In this document: positions 21,005-33,499 of the stretch, piece by piece
Position numbering within the stretch: position 1 is the first letter of the stretch
How the letters are laid out: every line of letters starts with the position of its first letter
Assembly: GCA_016647705.1 (NCBI GenBank)
Contig: CM028327.1
Location: 7,387,726-7,451,725, forward strand
DNA length: 64,000 nucleotides
Source of the DNA: Eucommia ulmoides
Taxonomy: Eukaryota > Streptophyta > Magnoliopsida > Garryales > Eucommiaceae
Direction: 5' to 3'
Program-made: the position numbers and the translations under genes
Notes under the pieces: generated by a model
Database searches by the model: none
Seen by the model: only the letters and a program-made list of their open reading frames with translations
What the model was told of the DNA's origin: nothing

Positions 21005-23652
21005 TGTCACACCCCACCCCGGACACCCGTCATGTGAGGCCGACGTGACGTAGACATGACACCGCTCAACTGACTGGCCAACCGCAATATGTCGATAACA
21101 AAATTGTAAATCTATATAACACATATAATAGTCCCATCTGATAGGGATATATCGTCCCGAATATATATACAATTAAAGAAATCCCCTGAACCTCACTTAG
21201 ATTTCATTTTTGATATCTCGTCTCCAAATTTTTTCTCAAATGACTTCTTCGCGTGACCCGCATAACTCTATTTAGCGCCAGTAGGGGACCGACTGACTCC
21301 TAACTATTTTACTTGCAAGTGTACTGCCTTCTTAGTAAAAATATTTTTTAGAATAATAATTCATTCTACAACATCTAAATGGATCAAGCGTGAGTATGGA
21401 AACAACACGTAACTAGTAAAATTCTCCACAATATAAGCAGTGAAAATAAAGCAATAAATATAAGTTCTATTCCAACCCATCTAGTAAAATAATACCAATC
21501 ACCATAATAAATAATAAATCACCCAATATAAGTAAAACATCACATCTCAAACACCACTCCACCACAACACACACTGATTAGCCATAGTGATCGTTTTAAT
21601 CTCATGATTGAGAGTTGCAACGGTACCGTAACATCCGTATGATTGCCTTCCTACGAAATATCCACACCCCTTTTTGGGGAGAAATATAATCCACACCCCT
21701 TACGGGGAGAAATAAAATTCACACCCCTTTCGGGGATAATTTTCAAAATCACGTTTTTCCACTCTTTTTTTAAAAGTACCACCAATTCCAGTAAAACCCA
21801 TTTTTCCACCTTTGTAGCACCGATTTTAATAAAAACCATTTCTCCCACCTTAGTTTTTAGAAAATCAAATATTCTTAGAAAATCAGTTACTTTCCACTAT
21901 CTTTTAGAAACCAACACAATATTCCAAAAATTCATTTTACCAACTTACCCAAATACCTGCTTGATCCATATAATTTATAAAATTGTACAGTTTAAGTAAA
22001 CCAATATTTCATCATGCATATATATATAAAAATAGTTTGGTAAGAAGATAATACACTCACCTCGTTAACCGCTCTCCAAAACCTTCGCTGACCACACTCT
22101 ATCGGAATACCAGTGCCTGCGAGCCTAATAGTGACAAAGCCTAAATTAATATCTTATCTAAAACATCTGAATCATGCAATGCAGATCCTATATTCCGAAT
22201 CGTTACTATTTTATGTACCACGTAATTAAAATTAATTAATCGTTACGAAATTATTACGATTTTAAGATTTGTAACGCTAAATAAAATTTAATTTAACGAA
22301 AATTAATAATCGGTTGAAATTTCACCTGTTTCCGAATCGTTTGGCGACCACGAGATGGGTTTTTGATTTCCAGAGGGGTGGTTTGTGCAAATCTTTTTTT
22401 TTTTCCCTTTTTTTTTCTCTTTTTTTTTTCTTTTCTTTTTCGCGCCTGTTCCCTGCGTCTAATTCCGTTCCACCGGCGATCTCTCTCACTCCTCCTGCCA
22501 CCGTCCATCGGGCACCATGCACTGTTTTGCACATACACACACACATCGCAGCAGCAACACACACATACCTGACAAAACACACGCCGGCGACGCCACACCT
22601 CCGATCACAGCCCTACGATTACCGTCGGCCCATGTCCACCGGCGACACCCATACGCACACCCACACGACCGACACACACACCACCGGAGGAACACACCCA
22701 CATCGTTATCGCTAAAGAACACCCGCACGCATACGTCCACCATCTGAGCACAACAACCCACAAAATCAACGACGTCCACTGGCCGACGACACCCTCTCTC
22801 TCTACTCTCTATTCCGGCGACGACGACGACCACACCGACATACCTATCTGACCGAACAATCACACACCGCCGACACTGAACAAACCACATAGAACACGTA
22901 CACACACTTTACGGAACAACGGCGATGATTACGCACCACCGGACGAACGGCGATCCCACACCCCCCGGAGCGACCGTCTCTCTCTCTCTCTTTCTTCTGA
23001 AATTTGACGACACATACCCATACGAAGAACACGAACACCTACCCACGCTGCATTTCTATTTTTTGTTTTGAGTTTTCGTCGCCGGCGAGCTCTCTTTCTC
23101 TCTCTAACCTACCGCCGGCGACGACACCGGCTGTCCAACCTTGCTCTTTCTCTGTTTCTCTCTTTTCGTGCTTCTCGTTTTTTTTTTTCCCCTTCAGATT
23201 GAGTCTACACATGTATATAATGCATGTATCAAGTAGGCTGAAGAATTGATCCACAAATGCCACGTCTCCCACTTCTCAATCTTCTCTTCCTTCGGCAGAT
23301 CTCTATGGCGCACAACACACACGCACTGTATGGGTTTATACATATATATATTAAAATAAAGTTTTTTTGTTTAATTACTCTTCCCCCCTAATTCTTAAAA
23401 TCCTCTTTTTTAGTCCAATATCAACTTCTTTAAAAGTTCTAAAAATTAAAATTTGACCCCTTTTAAGTTTCAATTTAAAAAGTTAAATGCTAATTTTGGA
23501 TAAAATATTTTTCCTAAATTTTCAATTTAACCCCTAAACTTTTTAATTTGGATTTTTAATTGACTTCATTTCCCCTGATTTTTTAATTTTTTTTTTCCAA
23601 TTACTCTAAAATGCAATTAAGATGACGCACGAGCTACGATTGAGGTCTTACA
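21005..23652 (-). repeat. 3' LTR of the gypsy element (left in the window)
   Basis: It starts TGTCACACCCCACCCCGG and ends GAGGTCTTACA on the plus strand. It contains the CCCCTTTTTGGGGAG repeat block (21665-21740), a pyrimidine-rich and (CA)n segment (22390-22720) and CGCCGGCGACG motifs. Open frames in this GC-richer part on both strands are compositional, because the matching frames in the other LTR shift and break. Confidence 0.95.
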
Positions 23653-23665
23653 ACTCTTCCTTCCT
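23653..23665 (-). other. Polypurine tract of the gypsy element
   Basis: On the minus strand AGGAAGGAAGAGT lies directly before the TG of the 3' LTR, in the place required for plus-strand priming. Confidence 0.85.
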
Positions 23666-23999
23666 AAAAGAAATTTCGTCCCGAAATTTTATTTTCGAAT
23701 CGAACAAAAGTGGGTATTCGTTCTTCATTTCGTCCTCTCACTCACATGTCGCCTCTTCCATTGTATAACTGCGTCATAACACTTTGACTAATGGGATCGT
23801 TTTCATTCGCAACACCTGGTCCTTACAGTTTAGGATTTAGACTGGTTATGCAATGTAGGTTAAATCTGCTTCCAATTCGATCGGCTGTGAAAATAACACA
23901 TGAGAAGGGTCTGGCACAAATCAGAGCATTAATACATGGAAAACGTCGTGAGATCAAGACAATTCTGGCGGTAACGCAAGCCTATACGCCGTAGTGTCA

Positions 24000-24860
24000 A
24001 CCCGATCTAAAATTTCATATGGTCCAATGTATCTTGGACTCAATTTCCCCTTCTTCCCGAATCTCATTATGCCTTCCCACGGGAGAAATAACGCAAGAAC
24101 ACATGATCCCCCCACTTCGAACTCCAACTCCCGCCGGCGCTTGTCTGCATAACTCTTTTGTCGACTCTGAGTAATTTCTCAATCTTTCCCGAATCACCTT
24201 TATTTTGTCTGTTGTCATCTACGCTATATCCGACATCAATAATTTACGTTCGCCCACCTCAGTCCAATAGACTGGGGTTCTGCATCTCTTACTATACAAT
24301 GCTTCATACGGGGCTATCTCGATTGCCAAATAGTAGCTGTTGTTATAGGCGAATTCCATCAACGGCAAATGATTATCCCAGCTACCAGGAAATTTCAGAA
24401 CACATCCCCTCAATATCCTCCAACATCTGAGTCGTACGCTCTGATTGACCGTCTGTCTAAGGATGGAAAACGGTGCTAAATTTTTGCTTGGTACCTAAAG
24501 CAGTTTGGAGGTTCGACTAAAACCTCGAAATAAATCTCGAATCCCTACCCGACACTATAGACATCGGTGCGCTATGCAACCTAACAATCTCATCGATATA
24601 CAATTAGGTATACTTTTCAAGGGAATACGTCCTCTTTATGGTAAAAAATGAGCGGACTTGGTAAGCCGATCAACGATCACCCAGATAGAATTATGCCCTT
24701 TTTTTTTGTTTTTGAGTACGGGGCAATCACGAAACGAAATCCATCGTGATATGCTCTCATTTTCACTCTGGAGCAGGTAAAGATTGCCACAATCCACTTG
24801 GACGTTGATACTCAATCTTAACTTACTGACAAACAAGACACCTAACAACGAATTCTACGA
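24000..24860 (-). pseudogene. Gypsy integrase, broken
   Basis: Minus-strand translation gives, in order, WVIVDRLTKSAHFLP (catalytic core), then in a shifted frame FHPQTDGQSERT-type sequence, then MEFAYNNSY and a tail with RERLR..A.S..K..ADKRR-like sequence before the LTR. These are standard Ty3/gypsy integrase landmarks. At least three frameshifts and several stops separate the pieces, so no functional enzyme can be made. An (ATT)n/(AT)n microsatellite sits just upstream, where the N-terminal zinc-binding region would be. Confidence 0.85.
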
Positions 24861-24965
24861 TTTCCTGTTTCATTTCGATTCACCAGTAATGTTTACGTAA
24901 ATCTCGATACACTTTGATACTACCGGGATGCATCGCATACGCTGAACCATGCGCTTCCGCCAATA

Positions 24966-24976
24966 TATCATTTTTT

Positions 24977-25048
<72 letters not shown>

Positions 25049-25076
25049 CATTTATATATATATATATATATATATA
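24966..25076. repeat. (ATT)n followed by (AT)n microsatellite inside pol
   Basis: About 24 ATT units (24978-25049) followed by an AT run to 25075 lie between the RNase H and integrase regions. An apparent plus-strand poly-Tyr frame across it is an artefact. Confidence 0.95.
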
Positions 25077-25259
25077 ATCCCGAATTCTCTCCAATTGAAC
25101 GTATAACTTCTACGCTTCAAAAATACGATCAATCAACGTTTGCCTCAAAGTCAAAGTCACAAGTAACGCTGTCGTCTGACCAACCGCCAATTAAACTCAC
25201 AAATATCTCAATTCAACATACAGATTAGTATAAACGACTCTAATGTGCACGATCGAACC

Positions 25260-25640
25260 CGCCGATTCTTGACTCAACGCATCCGCTACAACATTAGCTT
25301 TTTCCCGAGTGATAGTGGATAGTGCAATCATAGTCTTTAATCAACTCTATCCAACGTCCCTGCCGCAAATTTAATTCCTTCTGTAGATATTTCAAACTTT
25401 GGTGGTCGGTGGAGATTCCACACGTCTCGTCATACAAGTAGTGTCTCCAAATCTTTAAGGCAAAAAAATAATTGCTACCAGCTCCAGATCATGTGTTAGG
25501 TAATTTTGCTCATGATTCTTCAGTTGTCGAGATGCGTATGTGATTACATGACTATGCTGCATCAGAACACCTCCTAGCCCCTGGTGGGACGCATCACTAT
25601 AAAACACAAAACCACCCCTTCCGTCGGGAGGGATAGCATT
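25260..25640 (-). pseudogene. Gypsy RNase H, broken
   Basis: Minus-strand frames show [41 protein letters not shown] and, near the low-coordinate end, [13 protein letters not shown]. These are the RNase H landmarks of plant gypsy elements. A frameshift within a poly-T/A run near 25470 and stops split the domain. It lies between the reverse transcriptase and integrase as expected. Confidence 0.8.
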
Positions 25641-25862
25641 GGTGTCGATATCAATCTACTCTTCAACTCTTGGAAACTCTATTCGCATTTGTCAGTCCAC
25701 TCAAATTTGGATTTCTTACGATTGAACGAGTCAACGGGGCAGTTATAATAGTAAATCCTTGTACAAACCATTGAGATTAACCCGCCAATCCTAAAAAGTT
25801 TTGAATTTCAGTCACATTTTTTGGTCTTCCTCACTGAACAACAGCTTCAACTTTCTTTGGGG

Positions 25863-26380
25863 TCACCTAAATATCGTTCCTAAAATAATATACCTAAAAA
25901 ATACTACATAATCTAACCAAAATTCGCATTTACTGTACTTCACACATAGTCTCTTCTCCCTCCACGTCTGTAACATGATTCGAAGATGTTCTGCATGCTC
26001 GTCTCTGCTTTGGAAATAGATCAATATATTGTCAATGAATACGATAATAAATTGATCCAGATAAAGTTGGAAGACCCGATTCATCAAGTCCATGAAGGCA
26101 ACAAGAGCATTTGTTAATCCGAAGGGCATAACCATAAATTTATAATGTCCATATCTCGTACGGAATGCCATTTCTGCCACATCATTGTCTCTGACTTTCA
26201 ATTGGTGATACCCTGATCAAAAATCTATCTTGGAAAACACTTTAGCCTTCTAGAGATGGTCAAACAAGTCATCAATCCTAAGTAATGGATATTTATTATG
26301 GACGGTCACCCTATTCAGCTGCCGATAGTCGATACACATTCTCAACGTGCCATCATTCTTCTTCACAAACAAATTGTGGT
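25863..26380 (-). pseudogene. Gypsy reverse transcriptase, broken
   Basis: The minus strand reads [16 protein letters not shown], then [40 protein letters not shown] and YGHYKFMVMPFGLTNA. In-frame stops interrupt at 26250-26252 (TAG where Gln is usual) and 26217-26219 (TGA where Arg is usual). The catalytic YxDD box reads FIDN (26028-26039), so the second Asp is lost. All three changes can be C-to-T or G-to-A transitions, as expected of methylated, silenced DNA. The 112-residue open part alone is not a gene. Confidence 0.9.
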
Positions 26381-26673
26381 TATCCATGGGGAAACGTTAA
26401 GTTTGATACATCTACGATCTAATAAATCTTACAATGAAATCTTGCAACTGCACTTCCAATTCTTTCTTTTTGGTAGGCGCCATACGATAAAGGGGAATTG
26501 ATATAGGAGTAGTTCATGGAAGTAACTCAATAATGACTTTCATCTCCCTATCTATTGGCAACCCTGGCCGTTCTTCTAGAAAATACGTTGGGAAAATCTC
26601 TAACCACTGAAATATCAGCCGTCTGAACTTCTTTCTGACTAGTGTCAATCACGTGCGCGAGGTATCCCTAACC

Positions 26674-26943
26674 TCATTTCTTCAATAATCTCCTGGCTTC
26701 TAAGGCTGAAATCAAACCGACAGGTGTGATAATTATGTTTCCCGAGAATACAAATTCCGGCTCGCCTAAGATTTGAAAGGTCACTTTCTTCTTAAAACAA
26801 TCCACCGTGGTATGACAGCCGAACAATGAATCCATATCCAGTATTACATCAAGATCGTAAATATTCAAGGGTAATAGATTTACCGACAATTTCCTACCAC
26901 CAATACGAAGTGAACTATATTTGTACGAACTAACTATTAACAC
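26674..26943 (-). pseudogene. Gypsy protease region, decayed
   Basis: The 89-residue open frame includes LPLNIYDLDVILDMDSL and HTTVDCFKKKVTFQ. This matches the C-terminal half of gypsy retropepsin and its linker (family consensus near DVILGMDWL..H...IDC..K.V.F). The Gly and Trp of that consensus are replaced. The catalytic DTG/DSG half upstream is not recognisable. It precedes reverse transcriptase as expected. Confidence 0.75.
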
Positions 26944-26949
26944 GGACTC

Positions 26950-27757
26950 ATAGTTCTCGGCTATTTCCTACACATCATTCTCTATTAATTCACGCTGCAT
27001 TTGCCCATTTCGTATAACTTTTAAATTTGCCTGCCCGTCAACCTAAAACGTATTTCCAAAGTAAATCCTTTCTAGATTAGTCTACATCTTATCTTTTCCG
27101 TTTTATTTCAGATTTACTTTTATTTTTATTTTTTTTTATTTTTTTTATTTTTTTTTCATACCGCCGAATGGTCGTCTTTTTCTGCTTTAAATATATGAAT
27201 CTCCTTCTCCACTAAAATCACGAGCACACCCACACAATTCTGATAGAATCCGCGTATCTCAAATAGTAACGTAGTGTGTCGTGACATTGCATAAATAAGT
27301 GTTGTCAACCGATTTCAATTCAATGAATAACTTAACATTGGACGAAATAAGTACGCTCCATACTATTGATTCAGCAATAAAAATATTACGTACTACCAAC
27401 AGGGAGTCCTAATGTCAAATACTACGAATAGAATTACTTATCAGTTATAATTTAATATTCCCAACCACTAGCACCCCCACAATCGCAATTTACCCATTAC
27501 CACTACCAACCACCACCCAAACCACCAACAAGCAGTATCACACTTCGTTGCACCCACTAATTGCCAACAAGATAACTAATCATACACGATATCAATATAT
27601 CATCTAATGTAATGCAATAACTATCACTCGCGTGCCGAACTCACCTATTGACACCCTATCTCACTGTCCCCTACTGACTAGACGACTGACACGTCTTTCT
27701 ATCTCATGATCCTCTATTGACACAACTACTGACAAGTTTACAGAACCTATAACCTAA
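26950..27757 (-). other. Expected gag region, no gag recognised
   Basis: Only about 800 bp separates the protease from the primer-binding site. I find no capsid-like sequence or CCHC knuckle in any minus-strand frame. A T-rich low-complexity stretch lies at 27110-27160. Most of gag appears to be deleted. Confidence 0.55.
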
Positions 27758-27769
27758 GCTCTGATATAA
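27758..27769 (-). other. Primer-binding site (initiator-Met tRNA type)
   Basis: Just inside the 5' LTR the minus strand reads TTTATATCAGAGC. TATCAGAGC matches the complement of the initiator Met tRNA 3' end (TGGTATCAGAGC), while the first bases have diverged. Confidence 0.75.
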
Positions 27770-27774
27770 AAAAT

Positions 27775-30422
27775 TGTCATACCCCACCCCGGACACCCGT
27801 CATGTGGAGCCGGCGTGACGTAGACATGACACCTCCCAACTGACTGGCTAATCGCAATATGTCGATAACAAAAGTGTAAATCTATATAACACATATAATA
27901 GTCCCATCTGATAGGGATACATTGTCCCGAATATGTATACAATCAAACAAATCCCCTGAACCTCACTTAGATTTCATTTTTGATATCTCGTCTCCAAAAT
28001 TTTTCTCAAATGACTTCTTCGCGTGACCCGCATAACTCTATTTAGCGTCAGTAGGGGACCGACTAACTCCTAACTATTTTACTTGCGAGTGTACTGCCTT
28101 CTTAGTAAAAATATTTCTTAGAATAATAATTCATTTTACAACATCTAAATGAATCAAGCGTGAGTATGGAAACAACACGTAACTAGTAAAATTCTCCACA
28201 ATATAAGTAGTGAAAATAAAGCAATAAATATAAGTTCCATTCCAACCCATCTAGTAAAATAATACCAATCATCATAATAAATAATTAATCACCCAATATA
28301 AGTAAAATATCACATCTTAAACACTACTCCACCACAACACACACACACTGGCTAGCCATAGTGATCGTTTTAACCTCACGATTGGGAGTTACAACGGTAC
28401 CGTAACATCTGTAGGAATGTCTTCCTACGAAATATCCATACCCCTTTTTGGGGAGAAATATAATCCACACCCCTTACGGAAAGAAATAAAATCCACACCC
28501 CTTTTGGGGAGAATTTCCAAAATCACGTTTTTCTACTCTCTTTTTTAAAAGTACCACCAATTCCAGTAAAACCCATTTTTCCACCTTTGTACCGCCGATT
28601 TTAATAAAAACCATTTCTCCCACCTTAGTTTTTAGAAAACCAAATATTCTTAGAAAATCAGTTACTTTCCACTCTCTTTTAGAAACCAACACAATATCCC
28701 GAAAATTCATTTTACCAACTTACCCAAATACCTGCTTGATTCATATAATTTATAAAATTGTACAGTTTAAGTAAACCAATATTTCATCATATATATATAT
28801 ATATATATATAGTTTGGTAAGAAGACAGTACACTCACTTCGTTAACCGCTCTCCAAAACCTTCGCTGACTACACTCTATCGGAATACCAGTGCCTGCGAG
28901 CCTAATAGTGACAAAGCCTAAATTAATATCTTATCTAAAACATTTGAATCATGCAATGCAGACCCTATATTCCGAATCATTACTATTGTATGTACCACGT
29001 AATTAAAATTAATTAATCGTTACTAAATTATTACGATTTTAAGATTTGTAACGCTAAATAAAATTTAATTTAACGAAAATTAATAATCGGTTGAAATTTC
29101 ACCTGTTTCCGAATCGTTTGGCGACCACGAGATGGGTTTTTGATTTCCAGTGGGGTGGTTTGTGCAAATCTTTTTTTTCTCTTTTTTTTTTTTTCTTTTT
29201 TTTTCGCGCCTGTTCCCTGCATCTGATTCCGTTCCACCGGCGATCTCTCTCACTCCTCCTGCCACCGTCCGCCGGGCACCATGCACCGTTTTGTACACAC
29301 ACACACACACACACACACACATCGCAGCAACAACACACACATACCTGGCAAAACACACGCCGGCGACGCCACACCTCCGATCACAGCCCCACGATTACCG
29401 TCGGCCCAAATCCACCAGCGACACCCACACGCACACCCACACGACCGATACACACACTACCGGAGGAACACACCCACACCGTCATCGCTAAAGAACACCC
29501 GCACTCATACGTCCACCATCTGAGCACAGCAACCCACAAAATCAACGACGTCTACTGGCCGACGACACCCTCTCTCTCTACTCTCCATTCCGACGACGAC
29601 GACGACCACACCGACATACCTATCTGACCGAACAATTACACACGGCCGACGCTGAACAAACCACACAGAACACGTACACATACTTTACGAAATGACGGCG
29701 ATGATTACGCACCACCGGACGAACGGCGATCCCACACCCCCCGGAGCGACCGACTCTCTCTCTCTCTCTTCTGAAATTTGACGACACATACCCATAAGAA
29801 GAACACGAACACCTGCCCACGCTGCATTTCTATTTTCTATTTTGAGTTTTCGTCGCCGGCGAGCTATCTCTCTCTCTAACCCACCGCCGGCGACGACACC
29901 GGCTGTCCAACCTTGCTCTTTCTCTGTTTCTCTCTTTTCGTGCTTCTCGTTTTTTTTTTTTTCCCTTCAGATTAAGTCTGCACATGTATATAATGCATGT
30001 ATCAAGTAGGCTGAAGAATTGATCCACAAATGCCACGTCTCCCACTTCTCGGTCTTCTCTTCCTCCGGCGGATCTCTATGGCGCACAGCACACACGCACT
30101 GTATGGGTTTATACATATATATATTAAAATAAAGTTTTTTTGTTTAATTACTCTTTCCCTCCCTAATTCTTAAAATCCTCTTTTTTAGTCCAATATCAAC
30201 TTCTTTAAAAGTTCTAAAAATTAAAATTTCACCCCTTTTAAGTTTCAATTTAAAAAGTTAAATGCTAATTTTGGATAAAATATTTTTTCTAAATTTTCAA
30301 TTTAACCCCTAAACTTTTTAATTTGGATTTTTAATTGACTTCATTTCCCCCGATTTTTTTTTTTTTCCAATTACTCTAAAATGCAACTAAGATGACGCAC
30401 GCGCTACGATTGAGGTCTTACA
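27775..30422 (-). repeat. 5' LTR of the gypsy element (right in the window)
   Basis: It is colinear with 21005-23652 from TGTCATACCCCACCCCGG to GAGGTCTTACA. Differences are scattered substitutions and microsatellite lengths, for example a longer (CA)n at 29297-29322 and an AT run at 28790-28810. The transcription start would be on the minus strand within this LTR; I could not place a TATA box with confidence. Confidence 0.95.
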
Positions 30423-30427
30423 CCTCC

Positions 30428-31450
30428 CCAGGGCACTAAACCGCTCCGCCGTTGATTGTAATAAAGACATGACATGAAACATCTTGCAACGATTTTTCGT
30501 TGTAGTTTCAATTGAATTACTATACTTCTCATAGAATTATAGGATTTCTAACAAAATTATTGTACTGCATACATTGCATGAGCTTAATTTAAATTCGTGG
30601 ATTATTCGCCAAGAACTCCAACTTACTATTTGCTTAATCCAAAATCGATTTCTCAGAAGCACCGGTGGAGAAGCCTAACTTTAGCATAATCTCTTCCAAA
30701 CGTTTCACATTTGTGAGGTATAGATAAGCGATCTACATAATTATCAAATTCCAAGATTATGTACCTGGCAAAAAAAAAAAATGAAGATAAAAAGGGAAGA
30801 AAGAACAAATAACAATAGATATTATTTGTCATAATTTATATACAAGAGCAAGGTCTAACTAGTGTTTCAAGTGAAGATGCTCTTTTGTAGACAAAGACGA
30901 CGGCGATGGAGGATGAGACGATTATGGCTGTGGAGATAGAGAACGGCGAAGTCAGAAGATAGAACGGAGAAGACGCACGAAGAGAGAAAGACAGAGAGAG
31001 AGAGAGAGAATAGGGTTAAAATGAATAAGGGCAAAATAGTAATATGACATTTGAGATTTTTTAAATTTGAGAATAATCAGTTCATAAAATTATTAGAATG
31101 AGAGTTTTAGGTTTATTATAAACTAATTGATATTTATTGGAAAATGAAAAGTGATTTTAGGCTTTATTAGTAATTGTTCCTATAATTTATCCTTTAATTT
31201 TTTTATTTTATTTTTTACCCTCTAACTATTGATCAATTTTTATAGATTCTAATAAATTTAGTGCCTTTGATTATAATTTTAATTAATATTTTTGTCTAAT
31301 TTAGTTGTTAAATTAAACGAATTAGGGGATAAATTTATAAAAATATACAAAGTTTAAATAGACTGAAAGACTAATTTAGTAACTAAATTAGATGAAAGGA
31401 CTAATTAAGTTGAGAATAAATATGTTTTAACTTGTATTTTAGACTTGTGA
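30428..31450. other. AT-rich spacer, unrecognised
   Basis: No gene is recognised. A (GA)n run lies at 30990-31008. The segment 30880-31010 (GACGACGGCGATGGAGGA, AGAACGGAGAAGACG) is purine-rich and resembles 18840-18900 in style. Confidence 0.4.
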
Positions 31451-32222
31451 TCAATGATCATTTATATTTCCAATCAATTGCTTCCAATTACGGTTTGCAT
31501 CATCTGATGCCGGTGCTGCCCACCATCGACCTCAGGCCTCCGATCATCAAAGTCCGGCCACCTTTCGCTAAATTTTTTTTAGTTACATATAAATATTTTT
31601 AGTGTATTTTTCAATTACATGTAACAATTTTTTTTAATTTTTTTTTTATTACATCTTTTTATGTGTATATTTTTTAGTTATATTCACGTAGTTTAAAAGA
31701 ATATGTTGTAAAATGAAATTTAGTGTAAATTTAAGGGTTCCAAGTGTAATATATCCCAAAAAGAAAAGGAATGATTTCCAAATCTTGATCTAGGAATCAG
31801 AATAATATTTAGATATTTTTCCACTTTGCCCCCCTGAAGTTTTAGAGAAATCTCACTTTAACTCTCATCCTTTCAATTTGAACACATTAAACTCTGAAGT
31901 ATCCAAATCGTATTAAGTCAATCATTTCGTCATTTTTTATGATAAAATTCACCCACATGGGTGATTTCGTATTTTGCATGTTGCTCATTTTCATCATAAA
32001 AAATGACGGAACTACCGATTTGGACTAACTTAACACAATCTGAATATTTTAGAGTTTAAAATGTGCAAATTGAAAATACATGGGCTAAATGAAATTTCTC
32101 CAAAACTTTAAGGGCACAAAGTGCAAAAACCTCTAATATTTAAAAACAAAAATCCAACCCAAAACAATCAACTACACATTTAGTGCTTTGCCTGTTTGCC
32201 ATACCTTTTTACCTATCGTGCT
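31450..32222. repeat. Dispersed repeat family A, copy 3
   Basis: It matches copy 2 from CAATTGCTTCCAATTACGG and CCACCTTTCGCTAAATTTTT through CACTTTAACTC, TTTTTTATGAT and AAAGTGCAAAAACCTCTAAT to TTTTTACCTATCGTG. It lacks the CTGGTAACTG..GGTGGTGG middle segment found in the other two copies. Confidence 0.7.
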
Positions 32223-32235
32223 GCCAAGTCGTTTA

Positions 32236-32690
32236 TATAAGAATTAATTACATTTTACACCCATATACTTTAATCAAATTGTACTTTATGCTCTCATATT
32301 ATTTTTGTCAGCAATTATTCTTTGTAGTTTAGACTTAAGTGCAATAATTAAATAATTAATAGAATTTTCTAAGTTGATAAATTCACCCTTATATGTACCC
32401 AATCCAACCCGCAGGAATAAAGGTAATACAAAAAATACAGAGTGCAAGCAGATATTATCTGATCTGATCAGACTTGACCAGGGGATATAAATATCAATTA
32501 ATATAAAATGATTTATTAATTTTGATTTTTTTTTTAGGGTTGATTATTAAATTTGACGAAAAATATAACCGGCGCACTTTAATCTGAACCAGGAGGAACG
32601 CAAGTGCTTATGAAAACGCCACATGTGTGTAAAATACAATTCGAGGAAACCACATTAGAGCAAAATGTCATTAACCTTTTATATAATAGC
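32236..32690. mobile_element. Mutator-like MITE, decayed
   Basis: The left TTAATTACATTTTACACCC and TTTAATCAAATTGTACTTTA, and the right GCAAAATGTCATTAACC, correspond to the ends of the family represented at 40202-40610. The interior motif AGTGCAATAATTAAATAATT is shared. The exact ends are uncertain. Confidence 0.4.
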
Positions 32691-33099
32691 ATACAACCTA
32701 AAACTAAGAATGAATCATCTTTTTTTTTTTTTTTTTTTTATATGAATTAATTTGTATTTTTTATTTATTTATATAAGAATGAATCAAATTTATATATTAT
32801 TGGTTTGAAAAAAACATACAATTTTAGTTAATTTTTTTAGCTATATTTTACTCTAATATGAGAAAATAACATATGAAATTAAATTAAAATGGTAAAACAA
32901 ATAAGTTAAGAATTTTTAATTTTTACAATCAAATATTAAATTATAATAATTGATAAATAAATTAATTAAAAAAATAATAATTTACAATTCATTTCAATTA
33001 AGGATAATAAGTATGGATAAATTAAGGATAAAGCCCACTAGAACATATTATTGGGCTGATTTGAGACTGGATCAGTTCATGAGAAGGAAAAAAAAAAAG

Positions 33100-33490
33100 T
33101 AAATTGTCTTTTACTCACCCTCTACTTTGTCTAATTATTATTTTTTCCCGCTCTATTGAAAAAAGCTATATTTTACCTACTTCTACTTTTGAACAAAGTG
33201 AAAAATTATTTTTATTTTTTTTTCATTTAAGTTAATGAAATATGCTTAAAAATGTATGGATTAGATTTTCAATCTGATTATAAAATAGACGAAATTGACC
33301 CTTTATTATAATTTTGATTTAATTTCTTTATTATAAATATTTTTAAAAAATAAATGGGCAATTTATATATTTTATTGAAAAATTAGATGGATATTTAATT
33401 CCATCTATTTTAAGTATATTCCGTTAATTTAAACAGAAAAAATGATAATTAGGTAAAGTAGAAGGGACAAAAGACAATTAACACCCCCCC
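33100..33490. mobile_element. MITE with long inverted repeats
   Basis: AATTGTCTTTTACTCACCCTCTACTTTG at the left pairs with TAAAGTAGAAGGGACAAAAGACAATT at the right, and GAACAAAGTGAAAAA / TTCCGTTAATTTAAACAG parts are also mirrored. A related copy lies in intron 3 of the Tubby-like gene (about 46155-46640). Non-coding. Confidence 0.6.
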
Positions 33491-33499
33491 GGAAAAAGA

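Larger units (their letters stand above)
21005..30422 (-). mobile_element. Ty3/gypsy LTR retrotransposon, complete insertion with decayed interior
   Basis: Two direct LTRs of 2648 bp enclose a 4122-bp interior, and CCTCC flanks both outer ends (21000-21004 and 30423-30427), an exact 5-bp target duplication. On the minus strand the order is 5' LTR, initiator-Met primer-binding site, protease, reverse transcriptase, RNase H, integrase, polypurine tract and 3' LTR, the Ty3/gypsy order. The pol motifs (MPFGLTNA, ADALS, DRLTKSAHFLP, MEFAYNNSY) resemble plant chromoviruses. No gag or zinc-knuckle is visible, and every pol domain has stops or frameshifts, so the copy is non-autonomous and dead. The LTRs differ visibly (about 14 changes in the first 200 bp by eye), so it is not a very recent insertion. 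Confidence 0.95.

Noticed and set aside
22290-23275. Many overlapping open frames on both strands, rich in His/Thr or Cys/Val
   Set aside because: They come from (CA)n, CT-rich and CGCCGG sequence within the gypsy LTR. The corresponding frames in the other LTR copy (29080-30045) are broken or shifted.
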